Assembly: GCF_023208015.1 (NCBI RefSeq)
Contig: NZ_CP051627.1
Span: forward strand, 930,001 to 994,000
Direction of reading: 5' to 3'
DNA from: Thermobifida alba
Lineage (GTDB): Bacteria; Actinomycetota; Actinomycetes; Streptosporangiales; Streptosporangiaceae
Length of the DNA: 64,000 nt
The notes under the pieces are model-generated. The model saw only the letters and a list, made by a program, of their open reading frames with translations, had not been told where the DNA came from and did no database searches. Below are positions 34,026-43,526 of this stretch, in pieces. Made by a program: the position numbers and the translations under genes. How positions within the stretch are numbered: position 1 is the first letter of the stretch; each line of letters opens with the position of its first letter.

Positions 34026-35711
34026 ATGACCCAGAACACCATCGAGGAACAGGTCTACTTCGCCGACCTGGGACTCCGTCCGGAACTGCTCGACGCGCTC
34101 GCCGACCTCGGCTACGAGGAGCCCACGGCGATCCAGCGGGAGACCATCCCCTCCCTGATGGAGGGCCGTGACCTGCTCGGCCAGGCCGCCACCGGAACCG
34201 GCAAGACCGCCGCCTTCTCCCTGCCGATCCTGCAGCGGCTGCCCGACGGCGAACGGGGGGACCACCCGTCGGCGCTGGTGCTGGTCCCCACCCGCGAGCT
34301 GGCCCTGCAGGTGTCGGAGGCGCTGCACCGCTACGGCCGCAACATCGGCGCGCGGGTGCTCCCGATCTACGGCGGCCAGCCCATCGGACGGCAGCTGCGG
34401 GCGCTGGAGCGCGGCGTCGACGTCGTCGTCGCCACCCCGGGACGCGCCCTGGACCACATCGGCCGCGGCACGCTCGTCCTGGACGACGTGCGCATGGTCG
34501 TCCTCGACGAGGCCGACGAGATGCTCGACATGGGATTCGCCGAGGACATCGAGGCGATCGTCGAGCAGGTCCCCGAGGAGCGCCAGATGGTGCTGTTCTC
34601 GGCGACCATGCCCGAGCGCATCGACGGCATCGCCCGCCGCCACCTGGACGACCCGGTCAGGGTGCGCATCGCCCGCGAGGCCCCCGCCCCCGGCGAGGCG
34701 CCGAAGGTCCGGCAGAACGCCTACGTCGTGGCCCGCCCGTACAAGCCCGCCGCGCTGGGACGCGTACTGGACGTCGAGTCGCCCACCGCGGCCCTGGTCT
34801 TCTGCCGCACCCGCGAAGAGGTCGACCAGCTCACCGAGACCCTCAACGCCCGCGGCTACCGGGCCGAGGCGCTGCACGGCGGCATGAGCCAGGAACAGCG
34901 CGACCGCGTCATGGCACGGCTGCGCAGCGGCACCGCCGACCTGCTCGTGGCCACCGACGTGGCCGCCCGCGGGCTCGACGTCGAGCACCTGACCCACGTG
35001 GTCAACTACAACGTGCCCTCGGCCACCGAGACCTACGTGCACCGCATCGGCCGGGTGGGGCGGGCCGGCCGCGAAGGGGTGGCGATCACCCTGGTGGAGC
35101 CGCGCGAGCACCGCATGCTCAAGACCATCCGGCGGGAGACCAACGGCCAGATCAGCGTCGAGAAGCTGCCGACCGTCGCCGACCTGCACGCCCGGCGCAT
35201 GGAGCTGACCCGCGCCGCGCTGTACGAGATCCTCGCCGAGGACGACGCCGTCCTCGACCCCTTCCGCGTCGTGGTGGAGCCGCTCGCCGAGGAGTTCGAC
35301 ATCATGGAGATCGCGCTGGCCGCGGTGAAACTGGCGCACGAGGCCAGCGGCGCCGTCAGCGAGGAGGAGGAGATTCCCGAGCCGGTGATCCGCGCCGACC
35401 GCGGGGAGCGCCTGGGGCGGGGACGGCGCAGCGGGCCGGGCCGCGGGGAGCGGCGCGGCCGGGGCCCCTCGGACGGCATGACCCGTCTGTTCGTCGGCAT
35501 CGGCCGCAACGCCCGGGTCCGCCCCCAGGACCTGGTGGGCGCGATCGCGGGGGAGACCGAACTGAGCGGGCGCGACATCGGCGCGATCGAGATCGCCGAC
35601 CGCTTCTCCCTGGTGGAGGTGCCCGAGTCCACCGCCGACGGGGTGATCGCCGCGCTGAAGAACAGCACCATCAAGGGCCGCCGCACCGTGGTGCGCCGGG
35701 AACGCTTCTGA
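34026..35711 (+). CDS. DEAD-box RNA helicase with DbpA RNA-binding domain
   Basis: 561-aa ATP-dependent RNA helicase (DeaD/CsdA-like). Q motif EEPTAIQ (31-37), Walker A AATGTGKT (54-61), DEAD in VLDEADEMLDMGF, SAT in LFSATMP, and the VHRIGRVGRAG motif VI. A basic Arg/Gly linker (about 450-485) leads to a DbpA-type C-terminal domain (FVGIGRNARVRPQDLVGAI to the end). ATG 34026 with GAGGAG upstream. Expected role in ribosome assembly and cold-stress mRNA unwinding. Confidence 0.94.
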   Translation: MTQNTIEEQVYFADLGLRPELLDALADLGYEEPTAIQRETIPSLMEGRDLLGQAATGTGKTAAFSLPILQRLPDGERGDHPSALVLVPTRELALQVSEALHRYGRNIGARVLPIYGGQPIGRQLRALERGVDVVVATPGRALDHIGRGTLVLDDVRMVVLDEADEMLDMGFAEDIEAIVEQVPEERQMVLFSATMPERIDGIARRHLDDPVRVRIAREAPAPGEAPKVRQNAYVVARPYKPAALGRVLDVESPTAALVFCRTREEVDQLTETLNARGYRAEALHGGMSQEQRDRVMARLRSGTADLLVATDVAARGLDVEHLTHVVNYNVPSATETYVHRIGRVGRAGREGVAITLVEPREHRMLKTIRRETNGQISVEKLPTVADLHARRMELTRAALYEILAEDDAVLDPFRVVVEPLAEEFDIMEIALAAVKLAHEASGAVSEEEEIPEPVIRADRGERLGRGRRSGPGRGERRGRGPSDGMTRLFVGIGRNARVRPQDLVGAIAGETELSGRDIGAIEIADRFSLVEVPESTADGVIAALKNSTIKGRRTVVRRERF

Positions 35712-35726
35712 GCCGTCCGCCGGCGG

Positions 35727-35764
35727 CGCCCCGCTGCTGCCACCGCGGTGGCAGCAGCGGGGCG
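35727..35764 (+). terminator. Terminator of the helicase gene
   Basis: Perfect 38-base palindrome (18-bp stem, minimal loop), 16 bases after the stop. Confidence 0.75.
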
Positions 35765-35890
35765 GGTGCGGCGGAGCCGTGACGCCTCGGGCTCCCGGCC
35801 CGCCGTCCGCTCCGCTGCCGCGCACCCGCCGGTGGCCGGGGCGCCGTCCGGGGCTGCGTCGGATGCGGACGGGGACCCGCGGAACCGGGC

Positions 35891-36280
35891 TCAGTAGTCG
35901 GCCAGGGCGAGCTCCGTGAAGAGGACGTAGCCGTACAACGCGAAGAGCACGATGCCGAGGAGGACTTCGAGACCGAAGACGACCCAGGAGATGACGGCCA
36001 GCACCCGCGACGCCTGCGGATGGCTCTGGTGGATCCCCAGGGCGATGCCCGCCAGGGCCGCGCCGACCAGCGCGAACAAGCCCAGGAAGCAGAGGGCGAA
36101 CAGGTTGCACACCAGCGAGATCAACGGGCTGGTCATGCTGGCCGGGGGCGGTCGGTGCGGGGCCCCGAACGGGGGAGGACCACCGTGCGGCGGGGGCGGT
36201 GGCGGGACCCCCCATCCTCCGCTACCGCCGTGAGGCGGCCCCTGGTAGCCCCCGTGGGAGGGATGGCCCGGGTAACCCAT
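35891..36280 (-). CDS. Small membrane protein with Pro/Gly/His-rich N-terminus
   Basis: 129 aa. Residues 1-45 are a PGHPSHGGYQGPP-type low-complexity region; two TM helices follow (about 50-78 and 88-120), the layout of DUF4190-like actinobacterial proteins. ATG 36280 preceded by GAGGAGA. Function unknown. Confidence 0.7.
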   Translation of the reverse strand: MGYPGHPSHGGYQGPPHGGSGGWGVPPPPPPHGGPPPFGAPHRPPPASMTSPLISLVCNLFALCFLGLFALVGAALAGIALGIHQSHPQASRVLAVISWVVFGLEVLLGIVLFALYGYVLFTELALADY

Positions 36281-36755
36281 GATTCTGTTCTCCTCGGCAG
36301 ACGTCGCTCCCGCGGGGCAGGCGGACAGACATGGCACAGCACGGACCGCGGGGGCGGTTCTCGGGAATTCTCGTGCGGAAAATCCGGCGGTCGTGCGCAA
36401 AGGGAGTTTCCGGCACCGTCGGATTGTGCCACGAGTTGCCTCCGACGGTGGTGACGGAAGCGAAATCCTCGTAAACTTTCGTCAGAAACCGGAACGGCGG
36501 AAAAGACGACTGCCGAAGCCTTCCCTCCGGGCCGCCGACCGCGGCCGTCGGCGCGGCCCCGGAAACGGTGTGCGGTGCCGGGCAACGCCCCCCAGACCGG
36601 GACGGCGGGACCGGACGGCCGGCCCGGGACTCCGCCGCCCGCGTCAGGTTCCGTCGGAGGGGGATTCGTCGGCTCTTCGACGGCGGAGGCACTGGAACGG
36701 CAGGCCCCCGTAGTCGACGCCACCGAGAAATCCGCCGAGGAGCCGAACCGCGACC
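36281..36755. other. Region upstream of beta-propeller protein A
   Basis: 475 bases. 36340-36520 is less GC-rich, with several GGAAA/TTTCC runs, and should contain divergent promoters. A small CGTCG/CGACG repeat lies near 36668-36684. No gene is seen. Confidence 0.45.
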
Positions 36756-38645
36756 ATGCCCACCACAACCCCCCGCATCCACGACTCCGTCCGGCGTTTC
36801 CTGACCTGGGTCGGTGTGGGGATGCTGACGGTGGGCGCACTGGTCGGCCTGTTCGCGCCCCCGGTCTTCGGCCACGGCGGCGAAGGCCCCGGCCTGCTGC
36901 CGGTGATCCGCGTCTTCTTCTGGGCGCTGGCCGGCCTGTGCGGCTGGCTGACGCTGCTGCAACTGCTGGAGCGGGTCCCCGAGGAGCAGCAGCGGGAGAC
37001 CTCCCGCAAACCGGTCCTGCTGGGGTGGATCCTCGCGGCGGGCGCGGCGGGCATGGCCGTGCTGGAGACGCCGCTGTGGCTGCTCGGCGCCGCCGTCCCC
37101 GACCGCGGCAGCACCCCCTGGGCGGTCCTGGGCTGGGCCGGGCTGGTGGCCATGACCGGCGGCGCGGTCCTGGTGGCGGTGTGCGGACGCAACCACCGGC
37201 CCCGGTGGACCGGCGCGCCCCTGGCCGGACTGGCCTGCGGCACGGCCACGGTCCTGCTGATCGCCACGGCGGCGTGGGTGGCCGCGGCCGAGGCCCTGGT
37301 GTCGCACGCCACCGCCGCGGCGGCCGCGCCCCGGCCGCTGCCCTCCACGGTCGACCGGGTCGCCTGGACGTGGCGCCCCCCGGAGGGGGCGCGCACCCAC
37401 CGGGTGCTGGCCACGGTCACCGGCGCGGTGGTCGACGTCGGCGACGGGGTGGTCGCCCTGGACCCCGTCACCGGGGAGGAGACCTGGCACTACCGCAGGC
37501 TCGGCACGGAGGTGGACGTCAACGTCACCCCCGACGGCAGGACCGTCGCGCTCGCCTTCACCGTCCACGACCACCGGGGGGACTGGGAGGCGCTGCTCAC
37601 CCTGGACGCCGCCACCGGCCGGCTCCGCGGCGACACCCCGCTGCGCCTGGACGGGGACCCCGGCCGGGAACGCGGGATCGGATGGCTGGGCGGCGGAGCG
37701 CCCGTCGACCTGCTCACCGCCGACGCACGGCTCCTGGTGGAACAGTACGGCAGCGACTGGCGGCTCACGGCACGCGCCCTGGACACCGACGCCCCCCTGT
37801 GGACCGCCCCGCTGGACCCCCGCTGCCTGATCGACCGCCGCCCCCGCACCTGGATCCGCACCTTCCCCGACGCGGTGGTGGTCTCCCAGGACTGCCACGA
37901 GGACCTGGACGGCACCAGCCGCTTCGGAGCCCGGTGGGAGAGCAGCGTCCTCAACACGGAGACGGAGCTGCGCGGAGGAGTGAGCCGCCTGACCGCCTTC
38001 GACGCGGCCACCGGGACGCAGCTGTGGCGCACCGAACACCCCGGGGAAGGGCCCGTGGGGCCCAACCCGGAGATCAGCTACCACAGCACCGGCCACCGCT
38101 CCCACCTCCACCCGGTCACCTCCGACGGCTCGGTGGTCGCCGTGGAGAAATGGGGCTCCGACATCCGCTACCTGGTGGTGGACCGGGAGACCGGCGAGGT
38201 GCTGACCGACGACCTCGACCTCACCGAGCACGGCCACAGCGCCCACTTCACCGCGGACTCGGTCTCGGTGGTGCGCATCGACGAGGAACGCGGGGGAACG
38301 CTGGTGCACGAACGGCGCACCCTGGACGGCCGACTGGAACGGAGCGCCGCCAGCGGCGCCCCGTTCCCGCACGTGCTCGCCGGAACCGAGTGGGTGGACC
38401 TGGCCGACGCGGCCGTCATGGTGCACCTCAGCGAGGACGCCGCCACCGGAGGCGGCTACGACGTCGGTGTGACGCCGTGGGACGACACGGCCGAACCGTT
38501 CACCCTGAAACTCGACGGCATGGTCCCGACCAGCGGGATCTCCCAGGTGCGCCTGCTGCCCGTGCCGGGCGCGCTCGTCGTCTTCGAGGACATCGCCGAC
38601 TCCCTCACCGGGGAACGGGAGCGACCGGTCTTCGGACTGCGCTGA
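36756..38645 (+). CDS. Membrane-anchored PQQ-like beta-propeller protein A
   Basis: 629 aa. Five TM helices in the first ~205 residues (starting FLTWVGVGMLTVGALVGLF), then a beta-propeller-like region with PQQ/quinoprotein-type repeats such as VVALDPVTGEETWHY, LLTLDAATGRLRG and LTAFDAATGTQLWR. No enzyme motif seen. Two paralogues lie at 48469 and 51699 (broken). ATG 36756 with GAGGAG upstream. Function not recognised; a surface sensor or binding module on the membrane is one possibility. Confidence 0.8.
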   Translation: MPTTTPRIHDSVRRFLTWVGVGMLTVGALVGLFAPPVFGHGGEGPGLLPVIRVFFWALAGLCGWLTLLQLLERVPEEQQRETSRKPVLLGWILAAGAAGMAVLETPLWLLGAAVPDRGSTPWAVLGWAGLVAMTGGAVLVAVCGRNHRPRWTGAPLAGLACGTATVLLIATAAWVAAAEALVSHATAAAAAPRPLPSTVDRVAWTWRPPEGARTHRVLATVTGAVVDVGDGVVALDPVTGEETWHYRRLGTEVDVNVTPDGRTVALAFTVHDHRGDWEALLTLDAATGRLRGDTPLRLDGDPGRERGIGWLGGGAPVDLLTADARLLVEQYGSDWRLTARALDTDAPLWTAPLDPRCLIDRRPRTWIRTFPDAVVVSQDCHEDLDGTSRFGARWESSVLNTETELRGGVSRLTAFDAATGTQLWRTEHPGEGPVGPNPEISYHSTGHRSHLHPVTSDGSVVAVEKWGSDIRYLVVDRETGEVLTDDLDLTEHGHSAHFTADSVSVVRIDEERGGTLVHERRTLDGRLERSAASGAPFPHVLAGTEWVDLADAAVMVHLSEDAATGGGYDVGVTPWDDTAEPFTLKLDGMVPTSGISQVRLLPVPGALVVFEDIADSLTGERERPVFGLR

Positions 38646-38804
38646 ACCGGGGGCGGCCCCGGCCGGGAGGCCCCGCCCGGAGCGGGACCGGGCCGCCGCG
38701 GGACCGGGAAATAACCCGCCCGGCGCCGCTGTTGTAGACCAGACGTGCCGGGAGCCCCCTCCCGGCACCTGTTCTGTCCCCATGACGAAAGGGCCCGCAC
38801 CGCC

Positions 38805-39794
38805 ATGGCAGTCCCGCTCTCCATTCTCGACCTCGCGCACATCGGCACGGGGGAAACGGCAGGCGACAGCCTGGAGGCCAGCGTCACCCTGGCCCAGCAC
38901 GCCGAGGAGTGGGGATACCGGCGGATCTGGTACGCCGAGCACCACAACATGCCCACCATCGCCTCGTCGGCGACGAGTGTGCTCATCGCCCACGTCGCCG
39001 CGCACACCAGCCGCATCCGCCTGGGGGCCGGCGGTGTCATGCTGCCCAACCACGCGCCGCTGACCATCGCCGAGCAGTACGGCACCCTGGAGACCCTCCA
39101 CCCCGGACGCATCGACCTGGGACTGGGGCGGGCGCCCGGCAGCGACCAGAAGACCATGTGGGCGCTGCGCCGCGACGCCGCCTCCGCCGACCGGTTCCCC
39201 CAGGACGTGCTGGAACTGCAGGGCTACCTCACCGGAGAGTCCCGGGTCCCCGGGGTCGACGCCACCCCCGGCAAGGGCACCAACGTACCGCTGTACATCC
39301 TCGGCTCCTCGCTGTTCGGCGCCCGCCTCGCCGCCGCGCTCGGCCTGCCCTACTCCTTCGCCTCCCACTTCGCGCCCGACGCGCTGCGCGAGGCCGTCGC
39401 CCTGTACCGGCGCGAGTTCCAACCCTCCGAGCAGTTGGCCGAGCCGTACGTCATCGCCGGGGTCAACGCCATCGTGGCCGAGGACACCGAGACCGCGCAG
39501 CAGTTGTTCACCGAGGTCAAACGCGCCCGGGTGAGCCTGTTCCTGGGGCGGGGCCGCACCTTCACCCCCGAGGAGGCCGACGCGGTCCTGCAGGCCCCCG
39601 CCGGACGGCAGATCCTCACCATGGTCAAGTACACCGCCGTCGGAAACCCGGCCGAGGCGCGCGACTACCTCACCTGGTTCGCCGAGCACGCCCAGGCCGA
39701 CGAGTTGATTGTCGCCTCCTCCGTCACCGACCGCAAGGCGTGGCTGCGCTCCTACGAACTGCTCGCCGACGCCTGGGGGCTCGCCGCGGCCTGA
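38805..39794 (+). CDS. Luciferase-like (LLM) flavin-dependent oxidoreductase, group 1
   Basis: 329-aa TIM-barrel flavoprotein. [48 protein letters not shown] and [15 protein letters not shown] are the hallmarks of the bacterial group-1 luciferase-family oxidoreductases. Likely FMN- (or F420-) dependent oxidation; substrate unknown. ATG 38805; weak GAAAGGG upstream. The last 71 bases overlap the convergent hypothetical gene. Confidence 0.92.
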   Translation: MAVPLSILDLAHIGTGETAGDSLEASVTLAQHAEEWGYRRIWYAEHHNMPTIASSATSVLIAHVAAHTSRIRLGAGGVMLPNHAPLTIAEQYGTLETLHPGRIDLGLGRAPGSDQKTMWALRRDAASADRFPQDVLELQGYLTGESRVPGVDATPGKGTNVPLYILGSSLFGARLAAALGLPYSFASHFAPDALREAVALYRREFQPSEQLAEPYVIAGVNAIVAEDTETAQQLFTEVKRARVSLFLGRGRTFTPEEADAVLQAPAGRQILTMVKYTAVGNPAEARDYLTWFAEHAQADELIVASSVTDRKAWLRSYELLADAWGLAAA

Positions 39795-40410
39795 GCCGCG
39801 CCCCGAGGCGGCAGCCCGGCGGGGCGGGGTGCGCCCGCAGGAACTCCGCCTCCAGGGCGCGCACCACGCGGCCCGGGCCGCAACGGGGCCGGGGAGGCAG
39901 CCGGGACAGCACCTCCGCCAGGACGTCGCGGGCACAGCAGACGTCGTCGCTTCGACACTCCGGGCAGGGACACTCCGCCGGCGTCGGGTAGCGCAGGTGC
40001 GGCCCCGGAGGATTCAGCAGGAACTCCCAGTAGCGGCGCAGCGCCCGCGCGGTGGCGCCGGGGTGGAGAAAGACGCCGGGGACGAGGGGAACACGGTCGT
40101 CGGTGAGTTCCACGCGGCGGATCGCCGGGCAGGTGCCCAGCCGCAGGCCGGGAATGTGCACCGGCGGCGGGAGGAAACGGGGCTCGGGGCGCGCCCGGGC
40201 GGCGCGCAGTCCGGCGGGCCGGTTACGCGGCACCGCCCGTTCCGTGGGAAGCAGCCATGACGCGATGGCGTCACGGAACGGGCAGTGCCGCATCCGTGCC
40301 GCACGGGGCGGCCCCGAACCGCACCGGACGCGAGCGCGGTGGAAAGCGGACACCGGCACGAGACCGGCCGTGCGGTGTCGCCGGGCGGCCCCGGGGACGG
40401 GGGACGCCAT
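39724..40410 (-). CDS. Hypothetical protein with Cys cluster
   Basis: 228 aa. The central part has [18 protein letters not shown] followed by [23 protein letters not shown], a pattern I associate with uncharacterised actinobacterial proteins and which might bind a metal. ATG 40410 has GGAG 5 bases upstream; ATG 40293 (189 aa) is the alternative. Its 3' end overlaps the oxidoreductase gene antisense by 71 bp, and the last 30 residues are Arg-rich, so a shorter true product is possible. Confidence 0.5.
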   Translation of the reverse strand: MASPVPGAARRHRTAGLVPVSAFHRARVRCGSGPPRAARMRHCPFRDAIASWLLPTERAVPRNRPAGLRAARARPEPRFLPPPVHIPGLRLGTCPAIRRVELTDDRVPLVPGVFLHPGATARALRRYWEFLLNPPGPHLRYPTPAECPCPECRSDDVCCARDVLAEVLSRLPPRPRCGPGRVVRALEAEFLRAHPAPPGCRLGARLRPRRAPRRRRAVRRSAATPCGR

Positions 40411-40587
40411 TCTGCTCCGTCATTTCCACGGGGGCGAGCAGAAGGTGACCGAATGTGGCCAGAAGCGACGCCTGGGACCCGGGAGAAAATGGAGACCTGC
40501 AGTTTTGTCGCCTCGGAAGACGGTGTCCGGAATCAACCTCCCGTCATCCCACGGTTTTCCGTGAAAACGGTGGGGAAGGAGGGCGGT

Positions 40588-41166
40588 ATGAATTCACCTC
40601 CCATCCCCTCCTCGCCGGTTTCGGAGAGTTCCACACGGCCGCGAGGGGTGATCCCCATGGCCGTGCTCGCGTTCCTCTGGGCGATGAGTGCCAGTTCCGC
40701 CCTGGCCGACACCGCGTCGCTGCTGCTCGCTCTCGGCGGGTCGATGCTGGCCACCTTCACCGTCGTGGTGGTCGCGACCCGGACGGGATTCTCCGCACCC
40801 CCGAACACGCCGATGACGGGAAGACAGAAGGGCGCCTTCGCCTCCGTCGGACTGAGCCTGCTGGTCGTGGGGGTCGCCGCCGGAGGGGCCCTGGTCGTCC
40901 TCGACAGGCCGGAACTGATCCCCGGGAGCGTCTGCGTGGTCGTCGGCCTCCACGTCCTCCTGCTCACCGCGGTCTTCCGGAGAGCGCTGTACCTGTGGAC
41001 CGGGGTGCTGCTGTGTGCGACCGGCGCGGCGGGAATCGCGGCGACCCTGATGGGGGACGCCGAACTGGCGCGGATCGGGGTCGGCTTCACCGCCGCCGTC
41101 GTGCTGTGGCTGGCGGCGCTGCTCGCCTCCTTCGCACCGAGGAGGGAGACGGGCAGCGATTCCTGA
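40588..41166 (+). CDS. Hypothetical integral membrane protein
   Basis: 192 aa, about five TM helices (from PMAVLAFLWAMSASSAL to ARIGVGFTAAVVLWLAALLASF), no family recognised. ATG 40588 preceded by AAGGAGGG. Upstream (40490-40580) is an AT-richer stretch with the repeat TTTTCCGTGAAAA, likely promoter DNA. Confidence 0.7.
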   Translation: MNSPPIPSSPVSESSTRPRGVIPMAVLAFLWAMSASSALADTASLLLALGGSMLATFTVVVVATRTGFSAPPNTPMTGRQKGAFASVGLSLLVVGVAAGGALVVLDRPELIPGSVCVVVGLHVLLLTAVFRRALYLWTGVLLCATGAAGIAATLMGDAELARIGVGFTAAVVLWLAALLASFAPRRETGSDS

Positions 41167-41286
41167 CGCGGGGCGCAGGTCGGCCGGTTAGGTCCGGCCC
41201 GGGCGGATAGCGGTGTCGGGGGGTCCGGCGTCACGCACAGCCCCGACCGTGCGCGGGCTGCGTCGGTCCCGGAAGGAGAGAGCACC

Positions 41287-41691
41287 GTGAGCGTTACGGG
41301 ACAGATGCTGGAGACCTATCCCGAGAGCCTGGGCGGAGTCGACCGGGAGAAACTGCGGGCGTGCATCGAGGCGTGCTTCGAGTGCGCCCAGGCGTGCACG
41401 GCGTGCGCGGACGCCTGTCTCAGCGAGGACACGGTCGCTGAGCTCACCAAGTGCATCCGCACCAACCTGGACTGCGCCGACCTCTGCGCCACCACCGGCC
41501 AGGTGCTGTCGCGGCACACCGGCTACGACGCCAACCTGACCCGCGCGGTCCTGGAGGCGTGCGCGCAGGCCTGCAAGGCGTGCGGTGACGAGTGCGCTCG
41601 CCACGCCGGACACCACGAGCACTGCCGGGTGTGCGCCGAGGCGTGCCGCCGCTGCGAGATGGTCTGCCGGGAGTTGATCGCCTCCCTGTGA
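41287..41691 (+). CDS. Cytosolic copper-storage protein (Csp, four-helix bundle)
   Basis: 134 aa with 18 Cys residues, mostly as C-x2-C or C-x3-C along helices (ACIEACFECAQACTACADAC and later repeats), the Csp/DUF326 pattern where Cys line the core of a four-helix bundle that stores many Cu(I) ions. No signal peptide, so Csp3-like and cytosolic. GTG 41287 preceded by AAGGAGAG. No copper exporter or regulator adjacent. Confidence 0.9.
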   Translation: MSVTGQMLETYPESLGGVDREKLRACIEACFECAQACTACADACLSEDTVAELTKCIRTNLDCADLCATTGQVLSRHTGYDANLTRAVLEACAQACKACGDECARHAGHHEHCRVCAEACRRCEMVCRELIASL

Positions 41692-41698
41692 CCCCGGA

Positions 41699-41743
41699 GC
41701 GCCGTGCGGCCCCGCTGCTTCCGGCAGCGGGGCCGCACGGCGC
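41699..41743 (+). terminator. Terminator of the csp gene
   Basis: Perfect 20-bp stem (41699-41718 / 41724-41743), loop of 5, right after the stop. Confidence 0.85.
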
Positions 41744-41865
41744 CGGCCGTGTCCGGGCCCGCCGCGCGGCGGCGTCCGCCTGGGGGACCACACCGCCGGA
41801 CCGCGTGCCCGGACCGGACAGGACGGTGACGAAGCGGATCCGGGGGGTCACAGCCACCGCATAGG

Positions 41866-42645
41866 GTGCGCCGTACGACACGTCTCGGACACGACCGCTA
41901 CTGCACGGAGATCACCGACCAGACGGGGCAGCTGCGCGCGACGCTGCACGGGGCCGACTGGTCCGCCGCGGTCCCCACCTGTCCCGGCTGGACACTGCTC
42001 GACCTGGTCCGGCACGTCGGCGGCAACCTCCACGCGGTGGGGGCGGCCGTGCGGAACACGGTCGGACCGCTCCGGGACGGCCGCGCCGACGACGCGGCCG
42101 GACCCGGAACCGACGCCCCGGCCGTGCTGGACGCCTGGCTCGCCCGCCAGGCCGAGGAGTGCGCCGACGCGCTGCGCGAGGCCGGCCCCGACCTCGACGT
42201 CGCGGTCTGGACGATCCCCGGAACCGCCCTGTCGTGGGCCCGCCGTGCCACGCACGACCTGGTGGTGCACCGGGCGGACGCGGCCGCCGCGGTGGACGCC
42301 GACTACACCGTCGCCCCGGAGGTCGCCGCCGACACGGTCACCGAACTACTGGAACTGTTCGGCGCTCCGGGGGCGGTGGCGTTCCCCGGGGACGGGGGCC
42401 GCACCATCGGGCTGCACGCTGCCGACCCCGCGGGACGGGGACGGGCCGAGTGGCTGGTGGAGGTCGGCGAGCAGGGCCTCAGCTGGCGGTTCGGCCGCGG
42501 ACGGGCGGACGTCACGGTGCGCGGCGCGCTCACCGACGTACTGCGGCTCTGCCACCGCAGACTGCCCGTCGACAGCGGCCGGGTCGAGGTGCGAGGCGAC
42601 GCCGCCCTGCTGGACCGCTGGCTGGAGCAGGTCGCCCTGAGGTGA
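41866..42645 (+). CDS. Maleylpyruvate-isomerase-fold (DinB-like) protein
   Basis: 259 aa. N-terminal mycothiol-dependent maleylpyruvate isomerase metal-binding domain (VPTCPGWTLLDLVRHVGGNLH with the conserved His) and the second conserved His in RRATHDLVVHRADAA, then an MDMPI C-terminal domain. Suggests a mycothiol-linked metalloenzyme; the substrate is unknown. GTG 41866 is the longest start; no good ribosome site, and a TAGGGT box overlaps it, so the start is uncertain. Confidence 0.8.
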   Translation: MRRTTRLGHDRYCTEITDQTGQLRATLHGADWSAAVPTCPGWTLLDLVRHVGGNLHAVGAAVRNTVGPLRDGRADDAAGPGTDAPAVLDAWLARQAEECADALREAGPDLDVAVWTIPGTALSWARRATHDLVVHRADAAAAVDADYTVAPEVAADTVTELLELFGAPGAVAFPGDGGRTIGLHAADPAGRGRAEWLVEVGEQGLSWRFGRGRADVTVRGALTDVLRLCHRRLPVDSGRVEVRGDAALLDRWLEQVALR

Positions 42646-43389
42646 GCGCGGGGGCACGTCACCGCTGCCCCGAGGAGCGGGGGCCGCGTCCCGGGAGCGG
42701 TGCGCGGCCAGCCGGAACAGGAGCAGCGCCGAGGCCCCGGCGGCGACCACCGGAAGCGTTGCCGGGGCGCCGACGTCGAGGAGGAGACCGCCGACCGTTC
42801 CGCCGCAGGCCGCACCGAGGCCGCTGCCGGAGGTGGGCAACGCCAGCGCCTGGGTGGCGGCCGGCCCCGCCAGCAGGTGCAGCCGTGCCTGGACGGCGGG
42901 GGAGTTCCAGAACACCGCCCCGCCCCAGACCATCACCAGCGGGTACAGCACCGCCACGGGAACCGGCCGCACCTGCCACAGACCGGTCAGGGCCACCATG
43001 ACCGCGAGGACCGCGCCCACTCCCACGGCGAGGGCGCGGTCCGTACTCCCCGTCGGCAGCAGGGCCGCGGCCACCGATTCCAGGGACCGGCGGCGCTCAC
43101 CGACCGTCGTGGGCGGGGCCGGTGCCTCCTCGGCCCGCGGCCGGCGCTCCATCCGCCGACCGACCTCGTCGGCGGCGGCCCGCAGCAGCTCGCCGTGGCT
43201 GCCGAAGTGGTGCCGCACGGAACCGATGTTGAGCCCGGACTCCGCGGCGGCCTTCCGCAGTGACGCCTCGGCCACCCTGCCCCGCACCGCGAGCGTGAAC
43301 ACCGCGTCGACGCTCCGTGCCCGCACGTTGCGCAGTCGAGTCCTCCGGTCGCGGAACGCGACTGTCACACCGGTGATGGAGGGGGTCAC
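42346..43389 (-). pseudogene. TetR-MFS chimera formed by deletion
   Basis: One frame encodes, from GTG 43389, the N-terminal part of a TetR regulator (HTH ~30-75: AESGLNIGSVRHHFGSHGELL). Around residue 125 it switches to the C-terminal third of a DHA1-type MFS transporter: four TM segments, with NSPAVQARLHLLAGPAATQALAL and a GG-rich LGAACGGTVGGLLLD helix, ending near residue 235. The last ~100 codons run antisense across the 3' end of the maleylpyruvate-isomerase-fold gene. Best read as in-frame fusion of adjacent tetR and mfs genes after loss of the DNA between them. Confidence 0.65.
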
Positions 43390-43526
43390 GGGGCACCGCC
43401 CCGGAGCGGACCGGCCGCGGTCGACGGACCCGGGCACCGGGACCCCGCCCGGTCGGAAACCGGCCGTCCACCGCGCGGCGGACGACCGGCCCCGTGGCAG
43501 GACTTCTCCTCCGGGCGGCACCCGTC

